Assembly: GCF_003584165.1 (NCBI RefSeq)
Contig: NZ_QXFJ01000009.1
Location: forward strand, 232,651 to 296,650
Direction: 5' to 3'
Length of the DNA: 64,000 nt
Origin: Flagellimonas aequoris
GTDB taxonomy: Bacteria > Bacteroidota > Bacteroidia > Flavobacteriales > Flavobacteriaceae
In this document: piece by piece, positions 8,266 through 18,117 of the stretch
How the letters are laid out: each line of letters begins with the position of its first letter
Position numbering within the stretch: the stretch's first letter is position 1
Program-made: the position numbers and the translations under genes
Notes under the pieces: generated by a model
What the model saw: the letters and a program-made list of their open reading frames with translations, nothing else
The model's database searches: none
Told to the model about the DNA's origin: nothing

Positions 8266-11200
8266 ATGGGAATGCTAAAAACCTCAACCAGAACATGGCT
8301 GCTACTGTCCATGTTCCTATCCTCATTGTTCAATTACGCCCAGAATGCTCCTACCATGCAAGTGGACACCAGTTTTTATAGCGGTTTTAAATGGCGAAAC
8401 ATTGGCCCAGAAAGGGGCGGCCGATCGTTAGGCTGCGCGGGAAGCCCCTCAAGACCCAACGAATATTATTTTGGGGCCACTGGTGGTGGACTTTGGAAAA
8501 CCGTTGACGGGGGCAACACCTGGTCTTGTGTAACCGATGGACAGGTAACCAGCTCCTCTGTCGGTGCTGTTGCAGTAGCGGAGACCAATCCCGATGTGGT
8601 CTATATCGGAATGGGCGAAACCCAATTAAGGGGAAGCATCACCCAAGGGGATGGCGTGTATAAAACCACCGATGGCGGCAAAACATGGATGCACTTAGGC
8701 CTAGAAGAAACCCAAGCCATTGCAAGGGTTCGTGTTGACCCTACCAACGAAAATATCGTTTACGTAGCAGCCCTTGGTCACCCCTATGGGGACAACGAAG
8801 AGCGTGGCGTCTTTAAAAGTATAGATGGTGGAGCTACCTGGAAAAAAGTACTTTATGTAAGCAATAAAGCTGGCGCAGCCGATTTGATCATTGACAGAAA
8901 CAACCCCAATACCCTTTATGCCAGTACGTGGCAGGTATATAGAAAAGCCTGGAAAATGTGGGGCGGTGGGCCGGATTGTAAGCTTTGGAAATCCACTGAC
9001 GGTGGTGAAACGTGGACCGACCTTACCCAAAATGCAGGTATGCCCAAGGGTCCTATCGGGAAAATCGGTGTTACGGTTTCTCCTGTGGATTCTAACAGGG
9101 TCTGGGCCATTGTGGAAGCCAACGAAGGTGGCGTTTTTAGATCGGATGATGGAGGAAAAACTTGGGAACTTACCAATAACGAGCGCAAATTAAGACAACG
9201 TGCTTTCTACTATTCCAGAATTTATGCGGACCCCAAAGATAAAGATGTGGTCTACGGATTGAACGTGGGCTTTTTCAAGTCCACCGATGGCGGGAAAACC
9301 TTTGATGTGACCATAAAACCTCCCCACGGCGACAACCATGACCTATGGATAGACCCGAACAATCCCGAAAGAATGGTCAGTAGCAACGATGGTGGAGGTA
9401 TTGTAAGCCTTAATGGTGGTAAAACCTGGACCGATCAGGATTATCCTACTTCGCAATTTTACCATGTAATGGCCACCAGTGATGTGCCCTACCATGTAGC
9501 GGGTGCCCAACAGGACAATACCACTTTGGCCATGCCCAGCGATGGATGGGATTTTATGCAGGCGCGTGGACCCAATAAAGGTTGGTACTATGCCGTAGGA
9601 GGTGGTGAAAGTGGTTGGATCACACAGAGCCCAACCAATCCCGATATTTTTTATGCCGGAAGCCAAGGAGCCTTATTGACCCGATATGACCGAAGCAATG
9701 GCCAAACCCGGGACATACAGGTGTACCCCCGATTTTTCTCCGGGGAACCTGCGAGTGCCCTTCCCGAACGTTGGCAGTGGACCTTCCCGATCATGTTTGC
9801 TCCCAAAAATCCCAATGTGATGTACACTTGCTCCCAACATGTTTGGAAAACGACCAATGATGGTCAAACATGGGAAAAAATAAGTCCTGATCTTACTTAT
9901 GCCGATCCCGAGACTTTAGGCAAAACGGGCGGTGTAATCACCATGGACATGAACGGACCGGAAATTTATGCCACAGTTTTTGCCTTGGCGCCATCCTACC
10001 ATGACATCAATACCATTTGGGCAGGATCGGATGACGGCAAGATTAACGTTACCCGTGATGGCGGCAAAACTTGGACCGACATCACCCCAAAAGACCTTCC
10101 GAAATTCTCTAGGGTCAGTATCATTGATGAATCTGTCCACAATCCTGGCACTTTATATGTGGCGGCAAACCGCTACCAAGTGGACGACCGCGAACCCTAC
10201 GTTTTCAAGACACATGATTATGGTAAAACCTGGACCAAGATCATTACCGGAATTGAAAAAGGGCATTTTGCAAGGGCCATCCGTGAAGACCACCAAAGAG
10301 AAGGCCTTCTTTTCTTGGCCACGGAACACGGGGTCTATTTTTCCATCAATGATGGGGATAACTGGCAGTCCCTTCAGTTGAACCTTCCTGATACCCCGAT
10401 CAGGGATTTGGTCATCAAGGACAATGACGTAGTGCTTGGTTCGCATGGCAGGGGGTTCTGGATCTTGGATGATATTCAACCCCTTCGCGAATATTCTCCC
10501 GAGCTGAAGAGCAAAAAAAATGTCCTCTTTAAACCAACCGATGTCATCCGGGGTATTTACAATGCCAACTTCCAATATTATCTGGAGGAACAGGTAGATA
10601 CCATCACTTTTGAAATACTGGATGCCAAAGGAAACCTGATCGACTCCTTTGGAGGGAATCAGCCTAAGTACAAAAAAGATGATGACGATTCTTGGTACAG
10701 CAGGGGAAGTAGCACCAAACCCACCACGGCCAAAGGCATCAACACCTTTACCTGGAACTTAAGGTATCCCGGTCCTACTACTTTTGATGGCATCATCATT
10801 TGGGGTGGATCGGTCAAAAACGGTCCAAAGGCACCTTTGGGCGCGTATAAGGTCAAAATGAAAGTAGGAGATGAAGTGGTACAGGAGCTACCTTTTCATG
10901 TGGTCATGGATCCCAACTTGAAAGGCATTACGGCAGAAGATCTGGACAAACAATTTGAATTGGCTTCCAAGATTACCAAAAAGGCAAGTATTGCCAACGA
11001 GGCAGTGATCCAGATCAGAGGCATCCGCAAACAATTGGATAGTATCGGCAAGGAAATCACAAGCAAGCAGTTCAAAAAACTTTCAAGTGGTCTTATGGAG
11101 CCCCTGACCGTTGTGGAGGAAGATCTTTATCAAGTTCGGAACCAGTCCGGACAGGATCCCTTGAACTTCCCGATAAAGCTCAACAACAGGTTCATTTCCC

Positions 11201-11382
11201 TTCAACGCAGTATTGAAAATGGCGATGCCAAACCCACTGATGCTTCCTACGTAGTTTTTGATGAGCTGTCAAAGGAACTGGATATCCATATCGGAAAATT
11301 GAACAGTATACTGGAAAAACAACTCCCAAAAGTGAATGCCTTTTTGGAAAAAAATGGTAGTGCTACCATCAGTTTGGAATAA
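8266..11382 (+). CDS. Secreted Asp-box beta-propeller protein (VPS10/sortilin-like, BNR repeats)
   Basis: 1038 residues with a signal peptide ending near NYAQ (residue 26). The body holds about eleven Asp-box turns of the form S/T-x-D-x-G-x-T-W (for example KTVDGGNTW, KTTDGGKTW, KSIDGGATW, RSDDGGKTW, TRDGGKTW), which mark a large beta-propeller as in sortilin and sialidase-like proteins. A C-terminal part of about 300 residues includes an immunoglobulin-like strand region and a helical bundle. Such proteins are often labelled glycosyl hydrolase, but I see no catalytic set of a sialidase, so binding or a non-hydrolytic role is equally possible. ATG 8272 is an alternative start. Confidence 0.88.
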   Translation: MGMLKTSTRTWLLLSMFLSSLFNYAQNAPTMQVDTSFYSGFKWRNIGPERGGRSLGCAGSPSRPNEYYFGATGGGLWKTVDGGNTWSCVTDGQVTSSSVGAVAVAETNPDVVYIGMGETQLRGSITQGDGVYKTTDGGKTWMHLGLEETQAIARVRVDPTNENIVYVAALGHPYGDNEERGVFKSIDGGATWKKVLYVSNKAGAADLIIDRNNPNTLYASTWQVYRKAWKMWGGGPDCKLWKSTDGGETWTDLTQNAGMPKGPIGKIGVTVSPVDSNRVWAIVEANEGGVFRSDDGGKTWELTNNERKLRQRAFYYSRIYADPKDKDVVYGLNVGFFKSTDGGKTFDVTIKPPHGDNHDLWIDPNNPERMVSSNDGGGIVSLNGGKTWTDQDYPTSQFYHVMATSDVPYHVAGAQQDNTTLAMPSDGWDFMQARGPNKGWYYAVGGGESGWITQSPTNPDIFYAGSQGALLTRYDRSNGQTRDIQVYPRFFSGEPASALPERWQWTFPIMFAPKNPNVMYTCSQHVWKTTNDGQTWEKISPDLTYADPETLGKTGGVITMDMNGPEIYATVFALAPSYHDINTIWAGSDDGKINVTRDGGKTWTDITPKDLPKFSRVSIIDESVHNPGTLYVAANRYQVDDREPYVFKTHDYGKTWTKIITGIEKGHFARAIREDHQREGLLFLATEHGVYFSINDGDNWQSLQLNLPDTPIRDLVIKDNDVVLGSHGRGFWILDDIQPLREYSPELKSKKNVLFKPTDVIRGIYNANFQYYLEEQVDTITFEILDAKGNLIDSFGGNQPKYKKDDDDSWYSRGSSTKPTTAKGINTFTWNLRYPGPTTFDGIIIWGGSVKNGPKAPLGAYKVKMKVGDEVVQELPFHVVMDPNLKGITAEDLDKQFELASKITKKASIANEAVIQIRGIRKQLDSIGKEITSKQFKKLSSGLMEPLTVVEEDLYQVRNQSGQDPLNFPIKLNNRFISLQRSIENGDAKPTDASYVVFDELSKELDIHIGKLNSILEKQLPKVNAFLEKNGSATISLE

Positions 11383-11454
11383 CAACATTTCCTAACGGTA
11401 TGATTTCAGGCAAATCACCTATCTTTAAGGAACATAGCGCATAATTTAACTGTG

Positions 11455-13203
11455 ATGAAACGTTCCTCAATAAGATGGGTGATTTGTCTTCTTATAGCCC
11501 TGATCTTGGCCAATTCCTGTAAACAAAATAACAACCCGCAGACCACTACCTCTGTTCAAAATGCCGAATGGTGGAAAGAGGCCATCGTTTACCAGATTTA
11601 TCCCCGTAGTTTTAAAGATTCGGATGGTGATGGTGTCGGAGACCTAAAAGGCATCATAGAAAAGCTCGATTACATTAAAAGTTTGGGAGTAACGGCCGTT
11701 TGGCTCAATCCCATCTATAGCTCGCCCAATGCCGATAACGGCTACGATGTGAGCGACTATCGCGGCATCATGGAAGAATTCGGAACCATGGAAGACTTTG
11801 ATGCCCTTTTGGCCGGAATGCATGAGCGGGACATCAAATTGGTCATGGACATTGTAGTGAACCATAGCAGCGATGAACATGAATGGTTCAAACAATCCCG
11901 AAGTTCACGGGACAATCCCTATCGTGATTATTATCATTGGTGGCCGGCAGAAAAAGGTGAGCCTCCTTATCGCTATAGTTTGTTCGATGCCAAGGGCAAT
12001 GCCTGGCAATATGATTCATTGACCAACGCCTACTACCTTCATTATTTTGCGAAGCAACAACCCGACCTCAATTGGTCCAACCCAAAAGTACGCCACGAAG
12101 TCTACGACATCATGAAATTTTGGGCCGATAAGGGCGTGGACGGTTTTCGGTTGGATGCCTTTCAGTTTGCGGCCAAGGATACCACCTATCCTAAATTTCC
12201 CGATGGTTTTGAGAAGGACTTCATTCAATACTATGCCATGCAGGATGGGCTCCACGACTATCTGAAGGAAATGAACCAAGAAGTCTTTAGCAAGTACGAT
12301 GTCATGAGCGTGGCAGAAGGCGCCGGCCGTAATTTTGATGACGCCCATAAATTAGTGGATCAGGGCAGAAAAGAGCTCAATATGGCCTATGCCTTTGAAG
12401 GGGTGGATATTCCCAAATATGAGGGATATGAATTGGCAACCATGAAGGAAGTGTTCAGCAAATGGGACAAGGAATTTGCCAAAGACGGATGGCTTTCCAT
12501 TTTTTTGGCCAACCACGACCAAGCCAGAATGGTAAGTCGATGGGGCAATGACACCGAAGCATACCGAAGTGCCTCGGCCAAATTGTTGAACACCTTTATT
12601 TTGAGCATGCGGGGCACTCCCTATTGCTATTATGGGGATGAACTTGGAATGACCAATATTGATTTTGATACCATTACACAATATCAGGACATTGCAGCCC
12701 TCAATGGCTATCAAAAGGCATTGTCCGAAGGTGAGGATATGGACTTGTTCATGAAGAAACTCAATTTTGGTTCCAGGGACAATGGACGAACCCCCATGCA
12801 ATGGAATGATTCGGTAAATACAGGATTTACCTTGGGAACCCCTTGGCTTCCTGTCAATCCTAATTATGTCGACATCAACGTACAAAAGGAGAACTTCAAT
12901 CCCGGTTCCGTACTGAATCATTTTCGGGAATTGACAACACTTCGAAAACAAAATCCTGTTCTGGTCTATGGAAGCTATGAGCTTTTGGCTCCAGAACATC
13001 CTTCTATTTATGCCTATACCAGAACTTTGGAAGGCAAAACGCTTTTGATCCTGTTAAACTTTTCTAAAGAAAGTTCCGGCATTACCCTTGAGGCAGGTTG
13101 GGCCAAATCCCCAATTATTATAAATAATTATAATGACCTTCAAATTATTGACGATTCCATAAAAATGAAACCGTTCCAAGCGGTGATTTTAAACATCAAC
13201 TAA
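11455..13203 (+). CDS. GH13 alpha-glucosidase, lipoprotein
   Basis: 582 residues from ATG 11455 (a GTG sits just upstream at 11452). The signal sequence ends in the lipobox LANSC22, so the enzyme is anchored in the envelope. All GH13 marks are present: YQIYPRSFKDSDGDGVGDL, the nucleophile D234 in GFRLDAF, the acid/base E288 in SVAEGAG, and H354-D355 in LANHDQAR. The QPDLNW motif and overall layout match the oligo-1,6-glucosidase/alpha-glucosidase subfamilies, so release of glucose from alpha-glucans or maltooligosaccharides is likely. No SusC/SusD genes accompany it here. Confidence 0.93.
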   Translation: MKRSSIRWVICLLIALILANSCKQNNNPQTTTSVQNAEWWKEAIVYQIYPRSFKDSDGDGVGDLKGIIEKLDYIKSLGVTAVWLNPIYSSPNADNGYDVSDYRGIMEEFGTMEDFDALLAGMHERDIKLVMDIVVNHSSDEHEWFKQSRSSRDNPYRDYYHWWPAEKGEPPYRYSLFDAKGNAWQYDSLTNAYYLHYFAKQQPDLNWSNPKVRHEVYDIMKFWADKGVDGFRLDAFQFAAKDTTYPKFPDGFEKDFIQYYAMQDGLHDYLKEMNQEVFSKYDVMSVAEGAGRNFDDAHKLVDQGRKELNMAYAFEGVDIPKYEGYELATMKEVFSKWDKEFAKDGWLSIFLANHDQARMVSRWGNDTEAYRSASAKLLNTFILSMRGTPYCYYGDELGMTNIDFDTITQYQDIAALNGYQKALSEGEDMDLFMKKLNFGSRDNGRTPMQWNDSVNTGFTLGTPWLPVNPNYVDINVQKENFNPGSVLNHFRELTTLRKQNPVLVYGSYELLAPEHPSIYAYTRTLEGKTLLILLNFSKESSGITLEAGWAKSPIIINNYNDLQIIDDSIKMKPFQAVILNIN

Positions 13204-13288
13204 TTCATTGTCAAAAAATCAGACTCATTCTAAATTAGTAACCAAACATTTATCCTACCATGTATTGTTGTAATTTTATCGTGTCAGG

Positions 13289-13687
13289 ATGAATAAACTT
13301 ATTACCATATTAACTGCAATGCTCATTTTGCTCCAGAGCATCAATATCCATTTTAAGGATTTGGTGGAAATGGGGCAGTTGGTGGAGCACTACAAATTCC
13401 ACAGCGAGGAATATGGGGATAGTTTCATGGTTTTTATGTCCAAGCACTACGGCGAATTGAAAGCCTCACACAACGAAAAGCACCAGGAGGAACAAAAAGA
13501 CCATGAAAAATTGCCATTTCAGCACCAATCACAATGTTTGCAGCATTTGGTCTTTATGGTGGATTCCAATCCTTTTTTTGAATCCCGCTCGGAAATCCCC
13601 GTGGTAAGAAAGGGCAATTTCCATTATCAAATGTCGGACTCCCAAATTTGGGGCGACGGGCTGTTCCAACCACCCAAACAAGCATAA
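13289..13687 (+). CDS. Small exported His-rich protein upstream of metal pump
   Basis: 132 residues. An N-terminal hydrophobic segment (about 1-20) looks like a signal peptide or anchor; the rest is polar and contains ten histidines and one cysteine, with a dense stretch around residues 48-85 (HNEKHQEEQKDHEK, then QHQSQCLQH). No named family is recognised. It lies just before the heavy-metal efflux pump gene, so a periplasmic metal-binding or sensing role is a reasonable inference from content and context only. Confidence 0.7.
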   Translation: MNKLITILTAMLILLQSINIHFKDLVEMGQLVEHYKFHSEEYGDSFMVFMSKHYGELKASHNEKHQEEQKDHEKLPFQHQSQCLQHLVFMVDSNPFFESRSEIPVVRKGNFHYQMSDSQIWGDGLFQPPKQA

Positions 13688-13697
13688 TTCATAGTTA

Positions 13698-13720
13698 TCC
13701 GGTGTTGCCGGACACTTTTT
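13698..13720 (+). terminator. Weak hairpin between His-rich gene and pump gene
   Basis: TCCGG and CCGGA form a 5-bp stem around a five-base loop, followed by CAC and five T. It could be a weak terminator or attenuator that lowers pump expression relative to the small protein. The stem is short, so this is tentative. Confidence 0.35.
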
Positions 13721-13765
13721 ACAGAAGCCTTATTGAATCTATAATGCTATCATTTTCTATGAATC

Positions 13766-16700
13766 ATGTTTTCAAAAATCATTTCTTTTAGTATAAGGAA
13801 CAAGTTCATTGTTCTACTCTTTACTTTATTTATTGCGTTGGTAGGTTTGTACTCCCTATCACAAATTCCCATTGGCGCCGTTCCAGATGTGACCAATAAC
13901 CAGGTACAGGTACTCACCACTTCAAGTAGTTTGTCCACCCAGGATATGGAACAGTTCATCACCTACCCGGTTGAGCTGGAAATGGCCAACCTGCCCGGGG
14001 TCAAAGAAATCCGATCGGTTTCCAAATTCGGGCTTTCGGTGGTCACCATTGTCTTTGAGGATAATCTGGGAACCTATCTGCCCCGGCAACTCATCGCCGA
14101 AAAGATCAAATCGGCATCCAAACGTATCCCGGAAGGGTTTGGCACCCCTGAAATGGGACCCATTACCACCGGTTTGGGAGAAATCTATCAATACATTCTG
14201 GACGTTGAACCCAAATATCAAGGTCAATATACCTCCACCGATCTTAGGACCATTCAGGATTGGATCGTGAAACGTCAACTCTCCGGTATTCCGGGAGTAG
14301 TCGAAGTCAACACTTGGGGAGGACACCTCAAACAATACGAAGTCGCCATCGAGACCCAAAAATTGAATGCTTTGGACATTGCGGCCACCGAAGTGTTCAC
14401 TGCTTTGGAAAAAAACAACAGTATTGCCGGGGGCGGTTATATCGAAAAAGTAAACCAAGCCTATTTTATCCGCGGGGAAGGTTTGGTGAACAACCTCAAG
14501 GATATTGAAAATATCGTGGTCACCACCCGAAACGGCATACCTATTTATATTAAGGACATTGCCAAGGTCGGGTTCGGTAGCGCTCCCCGCTTTGGTGCCA
14601 TTACCGGTAATGGGGAAGGGGAAAAGGTACTGGGCCAGATCATGATGTTAAAGGATGCCGATTCCAAACGAGTGATCGAAGCCGTAAAGGAAAGGGTAGC
14701 CAGCATCTCGGAATCCTTGCCCGAAGGGGTTTATATCAATCCATTTTTGGATCGTAGCGAGTTGATCGGAAGAACCACTTTTACCGTAACGGAGAACCTC
14801 ATTTTAGGATGTCTCATTGTGATTTTTGTGGTGGTCCTGCTTCTAGGAAATTGGCGTTCGGGCCTTGTGGTCGCCTCCGTGATCCCACTTTGCTTGTTGT
14901 TCGCCCTCACCATGATGAACATTTTTGGGGTCGACGCCAACTTATTGAGCCTTGGTGCGATCGACTTTGGTATCATCATCGACGGAGCAGTTATCATTGT
15001 GGAATTCATTGCCTTTCAAATCAGTCAAAAACAAGCCGAACTGGCCAATTTGGGCAAACATGAAATACAAGCAGTAAAGGATGAAATCACGGTACAAGGT
15101 GCCACCAAGATGATGAACTCCGCAGTGTTTGGGCAGTTGATCATTTTAATTGTGTTCATCCCTATTCTATCATTGAGTGGTGTTGAGGGCAAAATGTTCA
15201 AACCTATGGCTTTGACGTTCAGTTTTGCATTACTTGGGGCAGTTCTGTTGTGTTTTACCTATGTTCCGGTTGCTTCGGCCTTATTTCTGAAGCCGAGCAA
15301 GGATGAATCCAAAGGGATATCCGCGCGTTTGGTAAACTGGATCAACAGGCAGTACGAACCCGTAATCCACTGGGCCATGGAAAGTAAAAAATTGGTGCTA
15401 TCCGTTGCCGCAGCCCTGTTGGTTGGTGCCATTCTTCTGTTCAGTTCCATGGGCGGCGAATTTGTCCCAACGCTGGACGAAGGGGATTTTGTAATCCAAC
15501 CGATTCTTAAGACAGGGACCTCATTGGAGAAAACCGTGGAGACAACCACCAAGATCGAGAAAATTTTAATGGACCAATTCCCTGAGGTAAAGCAAGTGGT
15601 CAGTAGGATCGGGGCCGCTGAGGTACCCACAGATCCTATGTCCATGGAAGAAAGCGACGTAATCATATCCCTAAAACCCAAATCGGAGTGGGTTTCTGCG
15701 GAGACCAAAGATGAATTGGCTGACAAGTTCAAAAAAGCCCTTGCAGTGATTCCCGGCATGGAAGTAGAGTTTACCCAACCTATTGAAATGCGTTTTAACG
15801 AGTTGATCACCGGGGTTCGGGCCGATATCGCCATCAAGATTTTTGGGGAAAGCCTTGAAACACTGAACAAAAAGGCCAACGAAATCAAACAACTCATCGA
15901 AAATGTGGAGGGAGCCTCGGACATCACCGTGGAAAAAGTGGAAGGTCTGCCGCAAATGAACGTATCCTACGATCGAGCAAAAATTGCCCGTCACGGCCTC
16001 AACATAGCCGACCTCAATGAAATGATTTCCATGGGCTTTGCAGGGAAAATTGTAGGTAGCGTTTTTGAAGGGGAGCGGCAGTTCGACATGGCCGTTCGAT
16101 TGGATTCAGAAAATCGACAGGATATTTCCGATCTTAAAAACCTGTATGTGGACCTCCCTTCCGGAGGAAAGATTCCGTTGAGCGAATTGGCTGAGATCAC
16201 CTATCAAAAAGGGGCGGCGAAAATATCGCGGGACAACACCAGAAGAAGAATTGTAGTGGGTATCAACGTGCGGAATCGCGATTTACAATCTGTGGTAGAC
16301 GATGTACAATTGTTGATCAACCAACACATCAAGTTGCCTACTGGGTACAGTATTTCCTATGGTGGACAATTTGAAAATTTGCAAAATGCAAAAGCTAGGT
16401 TGATGATTGCCGTTCCTATTGCATTGTTGCTCATTTTCATTATGCTTTATTTTGCCTTTGGATCGGTAAAGGAAGCCTTGTTGATATTTTCCGCCATACC
16501 GCTTTCTGCTGTGGGAGGTGTTCTATTACTATGGTTAAGGGGAATGCCCTTCAGTATTTCTGCGGGAGTCGGTTTCATTGCACTCTTTGGTATTGCAGTG
16601 CTCAACGGTATCGTCCTTATCGAACATTTTAAGGAATTGAAGGGAAAGGATTTCGATTCCATGGAAGATCTCATCAAACAGGGAACCAAAGATCGATTGC

Positions 16701-18115
16701 GGGCCGTATTGTTGACCGCATCGGCTGCGGCCTTGGGCTTTTTGCCCATGGCAGTATCCACCAATGCAGGTGCCGAAGTACAAAGGCCTTTGGCAACGGT
16801 GGTCATCGGTGGATTGGTGACGGCAACCATGCTCACCTTGGTGGTGTTGCCCGTTTTATATGCCTATTCACACAACATTAAGTTTAAGGGTATGAGAAAG
16901 CGAAGAAAAATGAAAAAGATGATGAAAAACCAAGGATTGACTCTTTTGCTGCTTTTGATTTCTATATCCGGATTCTCACAATCCAAATTGAATCTGGAAG
17001 ATTTGAAGGCCCTGTCCTTAAAAAACAACAAGGGCATACAGGCGGGTGCTTTGATGGTGGATCAGGCCGAAGCGTTAAAAGGAACTGCATTTCAGTTGGA
17101 AAAGACCGATTTCTACTATCAATACGATGAGAACAACCTGGCGTTGAACGGGGAGCCTTTAAAGGTTTTCGGCGCAAAGCAGATGTTGGAATTTCCGACG
17201 GTTTACGGTGCGAAAAGTAAGGTGCAAAAATCGAATTTCGAGCTGCAAAAATCTACTTTGGAACTTCAGAAAAAGACCCTGTTCCAATCATTGAGCACGG
17301 CGTATTACGATTACCAAACGCTGCATCAAAAAGCCAAAATGTACCATACGCTGGATAGCATCTACACCAAGTTTGCCCATGCAGCGAACCGACGTTTTGA
17401 GCTCGGTGAGACCAACTATCTGGAAAAGGTGACGGCCCAAGCCAAACAACGGCAGATTGCCAATACCTTCACCAAGACCCAGCAGGAAATTATCACCACC
17501 AAGGCATTGATCATCAGTTTGGTGCAAAGTGGCGACACCTTGGATATTGCCATTGAAAAACCGGAAAAGCTATCGGTCTTGAACACCACTGGCCTATTGG
17601 AAACGGAAACCGCCTTCTTGGATCAGCGCCAAGAGTTGAGCAATGCCCAAAAACGGTTGGAAGAAAACCGATTGTTGCCCGACATCGACCTGGAATATTT
17701 TCAAGGGACCAATAAAGGCCTCGGTACCTCCCTGTACGGAGTGCAATTGGGAATAAGGGTTCCTTTGTTTTTCTTCGGACACAGCAACAGGGTAAAATCC
17801 TCCAAGATCCAGACCAAGATCACGGCCATGGAAAACCAGGAAATCAGCATCACCACAAACCAACGGCACAGGTCCCTTTTGCAGCAGTTGGAGCAGCAGA
17901 CCAAGGAACTCTCCTATTATGAAGATGAAGGGGGGCTACTTTCCGAGCAGATTTTGAAAGCGGCTTCGGGTAATTTCAGCAATGGGGAAATCGACTTTTT
18001 CCAATACATCCAGAGCTTGGAGAACGCTTACGACATCCAGCTGAATTACTTGGATGTCCTCAACCAATACAATAAGACCGTAATCGCCATTAATTACTTG
18101 ACCATAACATTATAA
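13766..18115 (+). CDS. Heavy-metal RND efflux pump fused to TolC-like outer membrane channel
   Basis: 1449 residues, about 400 longer than a normal CzcA/CusA pump. Residues 1 to about 1035 are a complete HME-type RND permease with twelve expected membrane helices and two periplasmic loops. Helix 4 carries D400-FGIII-D406-GAVIIV-E413, matching the CzcA proton-relay Asp/Asp/Glu and typical of divalent-metal (Zn, Co, Cd) pumps rather than Cu/Ag pumps. After a basic linker, M1049 begins what looks like an intact signal peptide (hydrophobic LTLLLLLISISGFSQ), followed by a TolC/CusC-type outer membrane factor with long alpha-helical coiled coils to the end. The frame has no stop at the junction. 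The adaptor gene follows two bases later. Confidence 0.93.
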   Translation: MFSKIISFSIRNKFIVLLFTLFIALVGLYSLSQIPIGAVPDVTNNQVQVLTTSSSLSTQDMEQFITYPVELEMANLPGVKEIRSVSKFGLSVVTIVFEDNLGTYLPRQLIAEKIKSASKRIPEGFGTPEMGPITTGLGEIYQYILDVEPKYQGQYTSTDLRTIQDWIVKRQLSGIPGVVEVNTWGGHLKQYEVAIETQKLNALDIAATEVFTALEKNNSIAGGGYIEKVNQAYFIRGEGLVNNLKDIENIVVTTRNGIPIYIKDIAKVGFGSAPRFGAITGNGEGEKVLGQIMMLKDADSKRVIEAVKERVASISESLPEGVYINPFLDRSELIGRTTFTVTENLILGCLIVIFVVVLLLGNWRSGLVVASVIPLCLLFALTMMNIFGVDANLLSLGAIDFGIIIDGAVIIVEFIAFQISQKQAELANLGKHEIQAVKDEITVQGATKMMNSAVFGQLIILIVFIPILSLSGVEGKMFKPMALTFSFALLGAVLLCFTYVPVASALFLKPSKDESKGISARLVNWINRQYEPVIHWAMESKKLVLSVAAALLVGAILLFSSMGGEFVPTLDEGDFVIQPILKTGTSLEKTVETTTKIEKILMDQFPEVKQVVSRIGAAEVPTDPMSMEESDVIISLKPKSEWVSAETKDELADKFKKALAVIPGMEVEFTQPIEMRFNELITGVRADIAIKIFGESLETLNKKANEIKQLIENVEGASDITVEKVEGLPQMNVSYDRAKIARHGLNIADLNEMISMGFAGKIVGSVFEGERQFDMAVRLDSENRQDISDLKNLYVDLPSGGKIPLSELAEITYQKGAAKISRDNTRRRIVVGINVRNRDLQSVVDDVQLLINQHIKLPTGYSISYGGQFENLQNAKARLMIAVPIALLLIFIMLYFAFGSVKEALLIFSAIPLSAVGGVLLLWLRGMPFSISAGVGFIALFGIAVLNGIVLIEHFKELKGKDFDSMEDLIKQGTKDRLRAVLLTASAAALGFLPMAVSTNAGAEVQRPLATVVIGGLVTATMLTLVVLPVLYAYSHNIKFKGMRKRRKMKKMMKNQGLTLLLLLISISGFSQSKLNLEDLKALSLKNNKGIQAGALMVDQAEALKGTAFQLEKTDFYYQYDENNLALNGEPLKVFGAKQMLEFPTVYGAKSKVQKSNFELQKSTLELQKKTLFQSLSTAYYDYQTLHQKAKMYHTLDSIYTKFAHAANRRFELGETNYLEKVTAQAKQRQIANTFTKTQQEIITTKALIISLVQSGDTLDIAIEKPEKLSVLNTTGLLETETAFLDQRQELSNAQKRLEENRLLPDIDLEYFQGTNKGLGTSLYGVQLGIRVPLFFFGHSNRVKSSKIQTKITAMENQEISITTNQRHRSLLQQLEQQTKELSYYEDEGGLLSEQILKAASGNFSNGEIDFFQYIQSLENAYDIQLNYLDVLNQYNKTVIAINYLTITL

Positions 18116-18117
18116 CA

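Noticed and set aside
8266..11382. Sialidase call for the Asp-box protein
   Set aside because: Asp boxes alone mark the propeller fold; no catalytic Arg triad or Tyr/Glu pair could be recognised.
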